Of a DNA stretch of 64,000 nt, positions 17,109 through 25,282 are shown one piece after another. Origin of the DNA: GCA-2706205 sp964215955 (GTDB taxonomy: Bacteria > Bdellovibrionota > Bacteriovoracia > Bacteriovoracales > Bacteriovoracaceae); NCBI GenBank assembly GCA_964215955.1, contig CAXPDR010000015.1, forward strand, positions 1 to 64,000. The letters run 5' to 3'. A program made the translations under genes and the position numbers. Under the pieces are notes generated by a model. It ran no database searches. It had not been told where the DNA came from and saw only the letters and a program-made list of their open reading frames with translations. Within the stretch, counting starts at the first letter, position 1; each line of letters begins with the position of its first letter.

Positions 17109-17984
17109 ATGCAAAATCACAATGAATTTTTGAAACAAGTTGAAACTTATCTTGAGGACTTACCAGTAATGGAAAAGCTAAAGATATTAAATGAAATTAA
17201 TGTAGATATTTCTGACAAAGACACTATAGATTTAATGAGTCCTCTTGAGACAGCAAATGCCAAAAGAAATGAACATGGCTTTGTTCGCTATGAGAAAGAA
17301 AAAAAATTCTCCCTAATGGGCTTTCTTTTTAAATTCTTTGCCTTCTCCACTGTCATTGTTGTTATTGGAATCTCAATTTTGGTTTATAAATTCACACCAA
17401 TTTTAAAAATAGATGAAGAAAAAAATAGAGTCATAATTCTTGGCGGACTTATAGATATTGACGGTAAGGCCGGCAAAGTAAAGGTTCTTGATGAATATCA
17501 TTTCTCTGATGAAAAGTTTAATAATGACTTCAAAGCAAATATAGACCTAGGTCAGGAAAAAGATGAACTCATAATGAAATTTGATAGTGGAAATATTCAA
17601 ATTCAAACATCAGAGACATCTGAGGTTATCATCGACTGCAAACTATCTAAGCAGCCTACAGATAATATTATTCTACATGAACAAGACTTAGTCAGAGTGG
17701 ACTTAACTAAAATCAGTGGGTCAAACTGTAATTTAAAAATCCCATTAGAAAAAAAGGTTAGCCTAGAAGGAAAACACGGAAACGTTTTTTTAAACCAACC
17801 AGAGTTTGACGCTTATATCGACATAAAAAACGGAAAAGTCTCAATACTTCCAGAAAATGAAATCGATTATAAATATCAATTAAATATTTCAAATGGTTAT
17901 AAAGGCGAATTTGAGTCAAGTGAAGCTGAAAATGCTTACGAAATTCAAGTTAATGTAGACAATGGAAGTATTATTTCCCAATAA
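17109..17984 (+). CDS. Membrane protein with HAAS-like N-terminus and beta-repeat exterior domain
   Basis: I use the ATG at 17109 behind AGAGG rather than the TTG at 17094. The first 60 residues (FLKQVETYLEDLPVMEKLKI and on) resemble the cytoplasmic helical HAAS/DUF1700-type segment. One transmembrane helix follows at ~70-95 (AFSTVIVVIGISILVYKF). Beyond it is a repetitive beta region with GNIQIQ, GNVFLN and GKVSIL units, like the DUF4097/DUF2807 beta-helix. In related systems such proteins sit with PadR regulators; none is seen here. The 3' end overlaps the convergent arsC-like gene by 14 bp. Function unknown. Confidence 0.5.
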   Translation: MQNHNEFLKQVETYLEDLPVMEKLKILNEINVDISDKDTIDLMSPLETANAKRNEHGFVRYEKEKKFSLMGFLFKFFAFSTVIVVIGISILVYKFTPILKIDEEKNRVIILGGLIDIDGKAGKVKVLDEYHFSDEKFNNDFKANIDLGQEKDELIMKFDSGNIQIQTSETSEVIIDCKLSKQPTDNIILHEQDLVRVDLTKISGSNCNLKIPLEKKVSLEGKHGNVFLNQPEFDAYIDIKNGKVSILPENEIDYKYQLNISNGYKGEFESSEAENAYEIQVNVDNGSIISQ

Positions 17985-18318
17985 AAGCTAGAACGTTCTC
18001 AGGTGGCCTTCCAATAACCGCTTTATCCCCATGTACAACAATAGGTCTTTCTAAGAGTTTAGGACATTTTATGAGACCATCTAGTAACGACTGATCATTA
18101 CCAATATCTAGATTTAATTCTTTGAATTCAGTTTCCTTTGTACGGATAAAAGCCGAAAGTGGAAGCGATAACTTTTTTACAAGTTCCTCAACTTCAGAGC
18201 GACTCAAACCTTGTTTTATGTATTCAACTACTGTGTAGTCTAGCTGATTTTCATCTAGTATTTCTTTAACTTTTCTACTTTTTGAACATTTTGGGTTATG
18301 ATACAAAACATAAGACAT
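17971..18318 (-). CDS. ArsC/Spx-family thioredoxin-fold protein (arsenate reductase-like)
   Basis: The 115-residue protein begins YVLYHNPKCSKSRKVKEIL with the catalytic-type Cys11 (NPKCSKSR, as in glutaredoxin-dependent ArsC). LLERPIVVHGDKAVIGRPPENV follows near the end, the family's substrate loop with arginines. It could reduce arsenate with glutathione/glutaredoxin or be a YffB-like relative of unknown role. No ars operon genes are nearby. It is divergent from pdxH, separated by about 30 bp. SD AAGGAAG. Confidence 0.8.
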   Translation of the reverse strand: MSYVLYHNPKCSKSRKVKEILDENQLDYTVVEYIKQGLSRSEVEELVKKLSLPLSAFIRTKETEFKELNLDIGNDQSLLDGLIKCPKLLERPIVVHGDKAVIGRPPENVLAFIGK

Positions 18319-18349
18319 AAAACTTCCTTTGATTATCCGAGGTCATAAA

Positions 18350-18970
18350 ATGGATTTAAAGAATAGCAGAACAGAATATGAAAGAGAAGAGCTTAATCAA
18401 GCCGATCTCTGTGCTAGTCCAATAGATGAGCTAGAAAAATGGCTAGCCGAGGCACAAAAAATTACCAAATACTTTAATGCAGCAACCCTTTCAACAGTTG
18501 ACGAGGAAGGATTTCCTAGCTCAAGAATTATCCTAGCAAAAGATATTAAAGAAGGTTCCTTGGTCTTTTTCACAGATTATCAATCTGAAAAAGGTAAGCA
18601 CCTAGAAAATAATCAAAATGTATCTCTACTCTTTTTTTGGCCAGAGCTAGATCGCCAAATAAGACTTAAAGGAATTGCACAAAAACTACCACGTAAAGAA
18701 TCAGAAGCTTATTTTTACTCGAGACCTCTTGAATCACAAATAAGTGCTATGGCCTCAAGACAAAGCCACCCAGTAAAGAAAGAAGAATTATATAGTCGAG
18801 TACAAAAAATAAAAGAAACCAATGAAACAGCATGTCCTGAAACATGGGGTGGCTACAAAATCACCTTAAATTACTTTGAGTTTTGGCAAGGTCGACCTAA
18901 TAGACTTCATGATAGGTTTATTTACAAAATGCAACAAAATGACTGGGAAATTTCAAGATTAAGTCCATAA
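18350..18970 (+). CDS. pdxH: Pyridoxamine 5'-phosphate oxidase
   Basis: PdxH oxidises pyridoxine or pyridoxamine phosphate to pyridoxal phosphate with FMN. The start is the ATG at 18350 behind CGAGGT (six-base spacing), giving 206 residues; the TTG at 18329 would run through that SD. Visible are SSRIILAKDI (FMN binding), FFTDYQSEKGKHL, ASRQSHPV, and the C-terminal FWQGRPNRLHDRF substrate-binding arginine motif. Length is typical. A bidirectional terminator follows directly after the stop. Confidence 0.92.
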   Translation: MDLKNSRTEYEREELNQADLCASPIDELEKWLAEAQKITKYFNAATLSTVDEEGFPSSRIILAKDIKEGSLVFFTDYQSEKGKHLENNQNVSLLFFWPELDRQIRLKGIAQKLPRKESEAYFYSRPLESQISAMASRQSHPVKKEELYSRVQKIKETNETACPETWGGYKITLNYFEFWQGRPNRLHDRFIYKMQQNDWEISRLSP

Positions 18971-18972
18971 AA

Positions 18973-18998
18973 AAAGCCCTCAAAAAAATGAGGGCTTT
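18973..18998. terminator. Bidirectional terminator between pdxH and the FKBP gene
   Basis: AAAGCCCTCA (18973-18982) pairs perfectly with TGAGGGCTTT (18989-18998) over a six-A loop. On the plus strand it ends pdxH. On the minus strand the stem is followed by a T-rich tract and serves the gene ending at 19022. Confidence 0.85.
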
Positions 18999-19021
18999 CT
19001 TATAACTAATATTTAGTTTAA

Positions 19022-19756
19022 TTATTTCTTTTCTTCAGCATCCTTAGTTGGTGCCATTGGCTTCTTTTCACCTTGAACAGGGTTAACTTTGAAAAGTTCA
19101 ACTTCAAATACTAATGTTGCTCCACCTGGAATCTTAGGAGGTGCACCAGCATCACCATAAGCAAGTTCAGCAGGAATAACTAATCTAACTTTTCCACCCT
19201 CTTTAACCAATTGAAGTCCTTCAGTCCAACCTTTGATAACTCTATTTAGTGGGAAAGAAATCGTTTTTCCTCTATCTACAGATGAATCAAAAACTTCACC
19301 GTTAGTTAATGTACCATGGTAATGAACTTCAACAGTATCAGTTGCTTTTGGAGTTGCACCTGTACCCTCTTTAAGAACTTCGTAAACTAGTCCACTCTCA
19401 GTCTTCTTAGCATTTTTATTTTTAGCTAGGTAATCTTTAAGGTACTGCTCACCAGAAGATTTTTGCTGTTTAGATACGGCTTCCATTCTAGTTTTAAACA
19501 TTTGCTGAATTTTTGGTTGGTAAATTTGCATTTCAACTTCTGACTTTTGTCCTTTAGCTGAAGCAATAATACCTTTATATAAAGCAGATAATTCTTTATC
19601 ATTTAGATTAAGTCTTTGAAGGTTTGATCCCAACATAAAACCCATTGCATAAAATGTTTTATCATCTTCTGTTGTAAGTTTAACATCTCCTGCTTTTTTC
19701 TCCTGACACGAAGCAAAAACAACTGTAATTAATAGTAAAGAGAAAAGTTTTTTCAT
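19022..19756 (-). CDS. FKBP-type peptidyl-prolyl isomerase lipoprotein (FkpA/Mip-like)
   Basis: The 244-residue protein has a lipoprotein signal (LLLITVVFASC) and sits in the periplasm or outer membrane, where it helps proteins fold. Residues ~25-110 form the helical FKBP_N dimerisation domain. The FKBP domain follows: VEVHYHGTLTNGEVFDSS, FPLNRVIKGWTEGLQL, VIPAELAYGD and LVFEVELFKV. A Lys/Glu/Pro tail ends it. The architecture matches FkpA and Mip. SD TAAGGA before the ATG. Confidence 0.88.
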   Translation of the reverse strand: MKKLFSLLLITVVFASCQEKKAGDVKLTTEDDKTFYAMGFMLGSNLQRLNLNDKELSALYKGIIASAKGQKSEVEMQIYQPKIQQMFKTRMEAVSKQQKSSGEQYLKDYLAKNKNAKKTESGLVYEVLKEGTGATPKATDTVEVHYHGTLTNGEVFDSSVDRGKTISFPLNRVIKGWTEGLQLVKEGGKVRLVIPAELAYGDAGAPPKIPGGATLVFEVELFKVNPVQGEKKPMAPTKDAEEKK

Positions 19757-19834
19757 CCGTAAATCCTTATTTTCTAGTCATTAAAATATTGTCTATTAAA
19801 ACGATAAACCTTTTTTTGTTATTTTGCCAATATT

Positions 19835-20710
19835 TTATGATCTTATTAGCTTAGATTTCAATACTAAAAAGATTAAGAAGAAAGAACCCAACACTCCAGA
19901 TACCATCCCTACCGGAACTTCGGCACCATAAATCAAGAAATAGAAGCATAAGAAGTCAAGAAAGCTAAATACAACTCCCATAACAAGAGGACCAAGGACT
20001 ATTTCGTATTTAAAGCTGTCTTTAAAAGGCCTAAAACTTCTCAAAATATGAGGAAATACTAACCCCAAAAATGAAAAAACACCGAAATACGAAATAACAA
20101 GTCCTGTACAAACAAGTGCAATCAATAAGTTAAATAAAATTAATTTTCTTAAATTAATTCCTACATTTTCTGCAATAGCTTTTCCAAAATTTAATAATTC
20201 AAATTCCGATTTTTTTTGCCAGGTATAAATTAAACATATTAAAAATAATAAACTAAATGGAAAAAGATAACTAAGTTCATACTGCTTTAAACTTCCAAAC
20301 CAAATACTTGTTGGAAAGTCGAAGTTTAGGGCCACAAACATAAATTGAACAATTGAAAATATTGCCCCAATAAACAAATTGAAAGCAAGACCGAAAATAA
20401 TAATCTTTTGAGTGGGCAACTCCTTCCAGACAGTTATCTCTTTTGGCCTTCGACTAATAAAAATAAAAATAGGTACTGTTAAAGAAAGAAAGATACAAAA
20501 ACTTAAATGCGTCGGTGAAAGCCAATCGAAGAAACCTACCGGAAGAAAGTAAGTAAGAATCACAAAAGCAACTGCAAAACCATCCATTCCAAGAGTACTT
20601 GGACTAGAGATTCCATTATTAGTTGTCAGTTGTGAAAGACTTCCACTCAGACATAAAAAATACCCGCAAAAAAACGCTAATATAATTCTAATAAAATCAA
20701 GTTCTAACAT
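19835..20710 (-). CDS. FecCD/BtuC-type ABC importer permease
   Basis: The 291-residue protein has about eight hydrophobic segments and the family pattern SGSLSQLTTNNGISSPSTLGM near residue 25 (as GxxxQxxxxNxLxxPxxLG). VISYFGVFSFLGLVFPHILR near 210 is the coupling-helix region, and PVGMVSGVLGSFF lies near 270. Such permeases move Fe-siderophore, heme or cobalamin through the inner membrane. It overlaps the ATPase gene by 7 bp and is the last gene of the importer operon. The substrate is unknown. Confidence 0.72.
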   Translation of the reverse strand: MLELDFIRIILAFFCGYFLCLSGSLSQLTTNNGISSPSTLGMDGFAVAFVILTYFLPVGFFDWLSPTHLSFCIFLSLTVPIFIFISRRPKEITVWKELPTQKIIIFGLAFNLFIGAIFSIVQFMFVALNFDFPTSIWFGSLKQYELSYLFPFSLLFLICLIYTWQKKSEFELLNFGKAIAENVGINLRKLILFNLLIALVCTGLVISYFGVFSFLGLVFPHILRSFRPFKDSFKYEIVLGPLVMGVVFSFLDFLCFYFLIYGAEVPVGMVSGVLGSFFLIFLVLKSKLIRS

Positions 20711-21294
20711 AAACCAATCTTAATATAGTCTGCTTCGCTCTCTAACGAATATTCTTTATCTACTAATTTCTTAAGCTCTTCACTCTGATGCTCAATAATA
20801 ACAATTCCTTTTCCTAAAGCCTTTAAAGACTTTAAAAGAGCTAAGAATAAAGCTTTATTTTTTTTATCGAGAAAATGGAGAGGCTCATCAAAAAAGAAAA
20901 AATCTCCTCCCAGGTAGAGTGAAATAAGTATTTTGATCATTTGATTCTGTCCACCACTCAAATTAACAATTGGCTTATCTAAATAATCAGACACATTTGA
21001 ACTCCACTCATCAAAGAGCTTTGTCTTTTCATACCTAAAAGCTGTCAACTCATTTAAACATTGTCTCGCACTAACTTTATTAAGGGGATTCAACTTTTCT
21101 TGGGATAAGAAGTTTGCTTTTTCCTCAACAAACAATTCCTGTGAGTTTAATTTTAAATATTCAAAGAATGTGGTTTTTCCAACTCCATTTTCACCAATCA
21201 AAAGACAAATCTCACCAAGCTCTAGGCTAAAACTCCCAATAATCGGTTTAGAGTTTACCAAGAATTTTTGTTTTTCTAATATTTCAATTAACAT
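20704..21294 (-). CDS. ABC importer ATP-binding protein
   Basis: The 196-residue ATPase has Walker A GENGVGKTT (~34-42), signature LSGGQ (~115), Walker B FFFFDEP (~137) and H-loop IIEHQ (~168). At 196 residues it is shorter than the usual 250, with reduced helical subdomain and C-terminus, but all catalytic elements are present. It overlaps the permease and the binding-protein genes on both sides, which implies tight coupling in one importer. Confidence 0.85.
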   Translation of the reverse strand: MLIEILEKQKFLVNSKPIIGSFSLELGEICLLIGENGVGKTTFFEYLKLNSQELFVEEKANFLSQEKLNPLNKVSARQCLNELTAFRYEKTKLFDEWSSNVSDYLDKPIVNLSGGQNQMIKILISLYLGGDFFFFDEPLHFLDKKNKALFLALLKSLKALGKGIVIIEHQSEELKKLVDKEYSLESEADYIKIGLC

Positions 21295-22093
21295 AACTTT
21301 GAAACTCTTTAGAAGATAAATATTTCAATAATTCAATTTGCCTAATGCCAGGAATCATAATTCCCCTAAAAGCAATATTCAATTTTCTATTTTTAAGAAG
21401 TTTTACTTGGGGTGATTCCAGCTTTTTTTCCAATATCCCAATTTCAATAGGGCGGTTAATTCTGGACCTCATTTTTTTTGACCAAGGTGTATACCCTAAC
21501 TCACTGGGATAAGTTTTAAATCCCTTCAAAAGTTTTAAGCTTTTTACAAAACCATCATTGGTAATAATTAAGTCCGGATACTTATATCCAATTTTTCCTA
21601 AAAAAAATAAATATGTCCCAGTCGGTACTTTCAAGTTAGTTTTTATTTTTTCTAAAGTCGATTTGAGAGATGCAATCTTTTTATCACAAGATTTAAGAAG
21701 AAAAGAAATTTTATCAAGAAGAAAATCAACTGTTTCAAATGGGTTCTGCCCAACTGTTTTTATCTCAAGCGATTTTATTTCATGATGGTTTTGAAGCTCT
21801 CGTGTGAGTTCTCTACTTTGATCATATATCACGAAATGATTCTTAAAACGCTCGAGTGTTCTCTTAGAAAGAAAGATTCCTCCAGCTAGAACTTCCTTAT
21901 TAAAGTCTTTTTCTAATAAATGAAACTTAGAAACAGCTTTAAGTCTTTTATCACTCAATAAATCAAGTTTTTCTAACAGCATGGTAACCGGGCCAGATAA
22001 AGAAACTAAATCTTGCCTTAAGGAGCAAGAGAAACCATTTTTTATATTTACCAAAAAAAGAAAAATTAAAATAAGCCTAGAAGCCATTTTCAT
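21284..22093 (-). CDS. Divergent periplasmic binding protein of the ABC importer (TroA-like)
   Basis: The 269-residue protein has a signal peptide (LILIFLFLVNIKNGFS) and a layout like helical-backbone binding proteins. An N-terminal lobe (LAGGIFLSKRTLERFKNHFVIYDQS) is followed by a long Lys-rich linking helix (~135-155), then a second lobe (TGTYLFFLGKIGY, LIITNDGF, NIAFRGIMIPGIRQIELL). Similarity to known families is weak; the role is inferred mainly from the overlapping ATPase and permease genes. It overlaps rnhA by 17 bp. The ligand could be iron chelate, heme or a cofactor. Confidence 0.5.
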   Translation of the reverse strand: MKMASRLILIFLFLVNIKNGFSCSLRQDLVSLSGPVTMLLEKLDLLSDKRLKAVSKFHLLEKDFNKEVLAGGIFLSKRTLERFKNHFVIYDQSRELTRELQNHHEIKSLEIKTVGQNPFETVDFLLDKISFLLKSCDKKIASLKSTLEKIKTNLKVPTGTYLFFLGKIGYKYPDLIITNDGFVKSLKLLKGFKTYPSELGYTPWSKKMRSRINRPIEIGILEKKLESPQVKLLKNRKLNIAFRGIMIPGIRQIELLKYLSSKEFQSYVN

Positions 22094-22703
22094 CTAAGGC
22101 CTTGTTAGCAAGACCATCCACATATTCATTTTGAGCATGCCCTGCATGACCTTTAACCCAATTAAACTCGACTCTACAAATTTCCCTTAATTCATCAAGT
22201 TTTTTCCAAAGCTCAACATTTTCAGGAGCTTTATTATCTGCTTTTTTCCAGCCACGACGTTTCCAACCGGCTACCCAAGACTTCATTCCATCAACAACAT
22301 ATTTAGAATCAGTATATACATATACAGAATGCATTGGGGTAATAATATCGGCTAGATACTCCAAGCCAAATATCACGGCACTCAGTTCCATTTTATTATT
22401 GGTAGTGTGGTTAAAATGCTTAGCATCCTCATGAACAATATCAGAATTAAAGTCCTGAATAAGAAAACCATAGGAACCAGGTCCCGGATTTCCACGACAA
22501 GCACCATCAGTATACAATGCATATGCAGTAGAGTTTTTTGAAACTTCACTTGGAACTCGAAATTCACTAATCTTCTGTTCTTTTTTAGGCTCTTTATAGC
22601 TTTCAAGATTGTTTTTTAAGATATCAATCGCACCTTTAGATTCTTCATCACTTAGGGCCTTTGACAATTCTGCTAGATATTTCTTTAGGGTGCTTTTTTT
22701 CAT
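22077..22703 (-). CDS. rnhA: Ribonuclease HI with N-terminal extension
   Basis: RNase HI cuts RNA in RNA-DNA hybrids during replication and repair. The catalytic domain runs from ~60 to 208: YTDGACRGNPGPGSYG (first Asp), NNKMELSAVIFGLEYL (Glu), YTDSKYVVDGM (Asp), WVKGHAGHAQNEYVDGLA (His loop and last Asp). All four carboxylates are present. About 60 residues precede it (KKYLAELSKALSDEESKGA and on), which do not look like the eukaryotic hybrid-binding domain. It is first in a chain of overlapping genes with the ABC importer. Confidence 0.92.
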   Translation of the reverse strand: MKKSTLKKYLAELSKALSDEESKGAIDILKNNLESYKEPKKEQKISEFRVPSEVSKNSTAYALYTDGACRGNPGPGSYGFLIQDFNSDIVHEDAKHFNHTTNNKMELSAVIFGLEYLADIITPMHSVYVYTDSKYVVDGMKSWVAGWKRRGWKKADNKAPENVELWKKLDELREICRVEFNWVKGHAGHAQNEYVDGLANKALDENGF

Positions 22704-22841
22704 AATAATTTCACTATGCTAGATAAATGTTAAAATGTCACGAATAACGCACTCCACAACACACCTTAAGAAACTTCTTTTCAAATTTCTCAATTTTTTA
22801 TATTGTGTCTCATTATTTTTTGAGATTTTGAGGTAAATATT

Positions 22842-23339
22842 TTGGATATCAATTACTCCATTAAAGTTTATAAGCAATATTTTAACTTTGCTTCATCCCA
22901 TTTCCTTATTTTTGAGGATGGTACTAGAGAACCCCTTCATGGGCATAATTACCGTGTCATGATGAAAGGAGAAGCTGGTGAATTACAAGGTGATATGGTT
23001 TTTGATTTTCTAGACATTAAACCTATTGTAAGAGAAGTTTGCGACTCCCTTGATCATAAGCTTTTGCTACCAAAAGAGAACAAACAACTAAAAATTTACG
23101 AAGAAGAAAACAATTATAAAATCATCACTCCATGTGAGTCGATGTTCAGCTTTCCAAAGCAAGACGTTTTACTCCTTCCCATCTTAAATACAAGTGCTGA
23201 GAGATTGGCCGTCTATATTTGCTCTGAAGTAAGAAGACTAACATTTGAACGATTTAATTTTAAATTTGCAAATTTAGAGGTTGAAGTAGAAGAAACTCCA
23301 GGTCAGTCTGCAATATTTATCCATAAGGAAGAATTATGA
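22842..23339 (+). CDS. 6-pyruvoyltetrahydropterin synthase-like enzyme, PTPS-III type (Glu in place of Cys)
   Basis: The TTG start at 22842 follows GAGGTAA by five bases. The 165-residue protein has zinc ligands His20 (FASSHF), His33 and His35 (LHGHNY), plus VFDFLDIKP, SLDHKLLLP and VEVEETPGQSA. QueD and mammalian PTPS have a catalytic Cys shortly before HGH. Here none is present, and Glu30 stands in REPLHGH. That is the mark of PTPS-III, which splits dihydroneopterin triphosphate to 6-hydroxymethyl-dihydropterin and replaces FolB in folate synthesis. A folate role is therefore more likely than queuosine. It overlaps the following M14 peptidase gene by four bases. Confidence 0.75.
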   Translation: MDINYSIKVYKQYFNFASSHFLIFEDGTREPLHGHNYRVMMKGEAGELQGDMVFDFLDIKPIVREVCDSLDHKLLLPKENKQLKIYEEENNYKIITPCESMFSFPKQDVLLLPILNTSAERLAVYICSEVRRLTFERFNFKFANLEVEVEETPGQSAIFIHKEEL

Positions 23340-24025
23340 TTTTCACCCCACTTACCTCCGGAACATCAGTTGAAGGTGTAGAAATTCCTGCTTTTAAAAC
23401 AGACCTTAATGCTGATAAATATCTATATCTTATGGCCGGAACTCATGGCGATGAAGTTGAGGGCGTTTATGTTCTTCAACAATTATTTGAATGGCTTAAA
23501 GGTGAACACTCCTTAAAAGACTTACCTATTGTTGTTGTTCCAATTTTAAATCCAGATGGTTACAGAAGTGGTTCTAGAGTAAACTCACACGCAGTAGACT
23601 TAAATAGAAATTATCCAACAGAAAACTGGACTGCTGAGTATAAAAAAGAAAAACATAACCCTGGTCCAGAAGCATTAAGCGAGCCTGAAAATAAATTTCT
23701 TGATAAGCTTTTTAATAAATTTAACCCAGGACTTATTATATCTTTTCATTCATGGAAGCCAATTCTTAACTTTAACAGTGATTGTGAAGACGTTGCAGAA
23801 TACCTCTCATCCTATAATGAGTATCCAGTGACAGGAGATATTGGATACCCAACACCAGGCTCTTTAGGAACATATGCTCCAGAAAGATACAAATCACCAG
23901 TTATTACATTTGAGTGCCCTGTTTTAAATGATGACATTTCTTTAAAGAAGATCTGGGAAGAAAATGAAGAAGGTTTAAAAAGCTTTATGCAAAGTGAGCT
24001 TTTAATTAAGAAATTAAATAATTAA
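23336..24025 (+). CDS. M14-family zinc carboxypeptidase (MpaA-like murein peptide amidase)
   Basis: The 229-residue protein has zinc ligands in GTHGDEVEG (HxxE) and the distal His in ISFHSW. It also has VPILNPDGY, VDLNRNYPTENW (substrate-binding Asn-Arg) and a C-terminal ITFECP with the candidate catalytic Glu. Such enzymes in the MpaA group cleave the D-glutamyl-meso-diaminopimelate bond of murein peptides; that substrate is inferred. There is no signal peptide. ATGA overlap with the PTPS-like gene couples the two. It converges on truB with a four-base overlap. Confidence 0.75.
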   Translation: MIFTPLTSGTSVEGVEIPAFKTDLNADKYLYLMAGTHGDEVEGVYVLQQLFEWLKGEHSLKDLPIVVVPILNPDGYRSGSRVNSHAVDLNRNYPTENWTAEYKKEKHNPGPEALSEPENKFLDKLFNKFNPGLIISFHSWKPILNFNSDCEDVAEYLSSYNEYPVTGDIGYPTPGSLGTYAPERYKSPVITFECPVLNDDISLKKIWEENEEGLKSFMQSELLIKKLNN

Positions 24026-24930
24026 CTGAAGTTTACCTTAGATACAATTTCGCCTTCAACAATTGAAGCCAAACCTAGCAGTTTCCTATCTAAACTTCGA
24101 ACCCAATAATAATTAAAGTCTAGCCCATCCTCGGTAATGGAGTCGGCTCTATCAACCTTTAACTTAACACCATTACTATAAAGCTTAGCTTCTTTTGGAG
24201 CGAAGTTAATACTTTTAAACTTCAAAACCTCATCAACTTCAATAAAAGGAATTTGAGTCTCTTTATCAAAATCATTACTTATAGCATTTTCAAGTGTACA
24301 GCCTCCAACGCTTTCACGAGTTAAATCCTGAAGCGTTCCGAGAGTACCAAGGTCCTTGGCAATATCGGAAAAAAGAGTTCGTATATATGTACCTGAGCTC
24401 ACTGTTGCTCTTATTTTTAGGATAGGAAATTTATAGTCTACAACTTCAATACTATAAACTTCTCTTCTTTTTTTCTCTTTTTTGATTTCAACACCTTCTC
24501 GCGCCCATTCATGCAGAGCTTTTCCTTCAAACTTAGCTGCGGAATACTTATGTGGTGCTTGCCAATACTCACCTAGAAATTTCTTTTCTACTGTCTCTTG
24601 TAGAAAGTTTTTATCAAACTGAGAAATGACATTTTTTAAATAATCGGAATCATCTTCCTGAGAACAATCTACAGTCATATCCCCTGTTGGAGTTTCTTTC
24701 CCCAGGATACCAACTGCCAAATAAGTTTTTGGAAGGCATTCATGAATATATTCATTTAGCCTCTGTGCCCCAGCGACTCCTAACATTAAAACACCATCAG
24801 CAAAGGGATCAAGTGTTCCGAAGTGACCAACCTTTCCTAATTTTTTAAGGATAGGTTTCCAAGTTCTTATAACATCGTAGGATGATATATCCTTGGGTTT
24901 ATTGACATTAAGAATGACAGGTTTATTCAT
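24022..24930 (-). CDS. truB: tRNA pseudouridine(55) synthase TruB
   Basis: TruB makes pseudouridine 55 in the T-arm of tRNAs. The 302-residue protein has the N-terminal VNKPKDISSYDV, the catalytic Asp in GHFGTLDPFADGVL (~40-50), and SSGTYIRTLFSDIAKDLG near residue 180. A PUA-like C-terminal domain of moderate length follows. It overlaps rbfA by eight bases and is the last gene of the rimP-nusA-infB-rbfA-truB operon. Confidence 0.93.
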   Translation of the reverse strand: MNKPVILNVNKPKDISSYDVIRTWKPILKKLGKVGHFGTLDPFADGVLMLGVAGAQRLNEYIHECLPKTYLAVGILGKETPTGDMTVDCSQEDDSDYLKNVISQFDKNFLQETVEKKFLGEYWQAPHKYSAAKFEGKALHEWAREGVEIKKEKKRREVYSIEVVDYKFPILKIRATVSSGTYIRTLFSDIAKDLGTLGTLQDLTRESVGGCTLENAISNDFDKETQIPFIEVDEVLKFKSINFAPKEAKLYSNGVKLKVDRADSITEDGLDFNYYWVRSLDRKLLGLASIVEGEIVSKVNFS

Positions 24931-25273
24931 CTGTAGATTTTTTAAGGAGGCTCTCTATATTTCTTTCGTCTTCAAATTGACTATCATAAATGAGCTCTAG
25001 CGCAGGAGTATGTCTTACATTTAACTCTTTAGCTAAAATTGCTCTGAGTTTTTTACCAACACCATCAAAAGCCTCTTTGGCATCTCCACGCTTGCTAGCA
25101 TCAAAAGTATCCCAATAAACTTTTGCCATAGAATAGTCATTTGAAAGCTCAACTCTAGTAACGCTGACCAAAGTTAATCTTGGATCAGCGATACTTTTTC
25201 TAAGAGCTATATTAATTTCGTTTTTAATTCTTTCTTCGAAAATTGATTTATTATGTCCCTGTTTCCTGGCCAT
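24923..25273 (-). CDS. rbfA: Ribosome-binding factor A
   Basis: RbfA is a KH-fold factor for 30S maturation and cold adaptation, acting on 16S rRNA helix 1. The 116-residue protein has the family elements RIKNEINIALRKSIADPRL, VSVTRVELSNDYSMAKVYW, and LNVRHTPALELIYD near the end. Length is typical. It lies between infB (9 bp upstream) and truB. Confidence 0.92.
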   Translation of the reverse strand: MARKQGHNKSIFEERIKNEINIALRKSIADPRLTLVSVTRVELSNDYSMAKVYWDTFDASKRGDAKEAFDGVGKKLRAILAKELNVRHTPALELIYDSQFEDERNIESLLKKSTDE

Positions 25274-25282
25274 ATACTATAC

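Noticed and set aside
22842..23339. queD (queuosine pathway) assignment
   Set aside because: The catalytic Cys is missing and Glu stands before LHGH, which points to PTPS-III instead.
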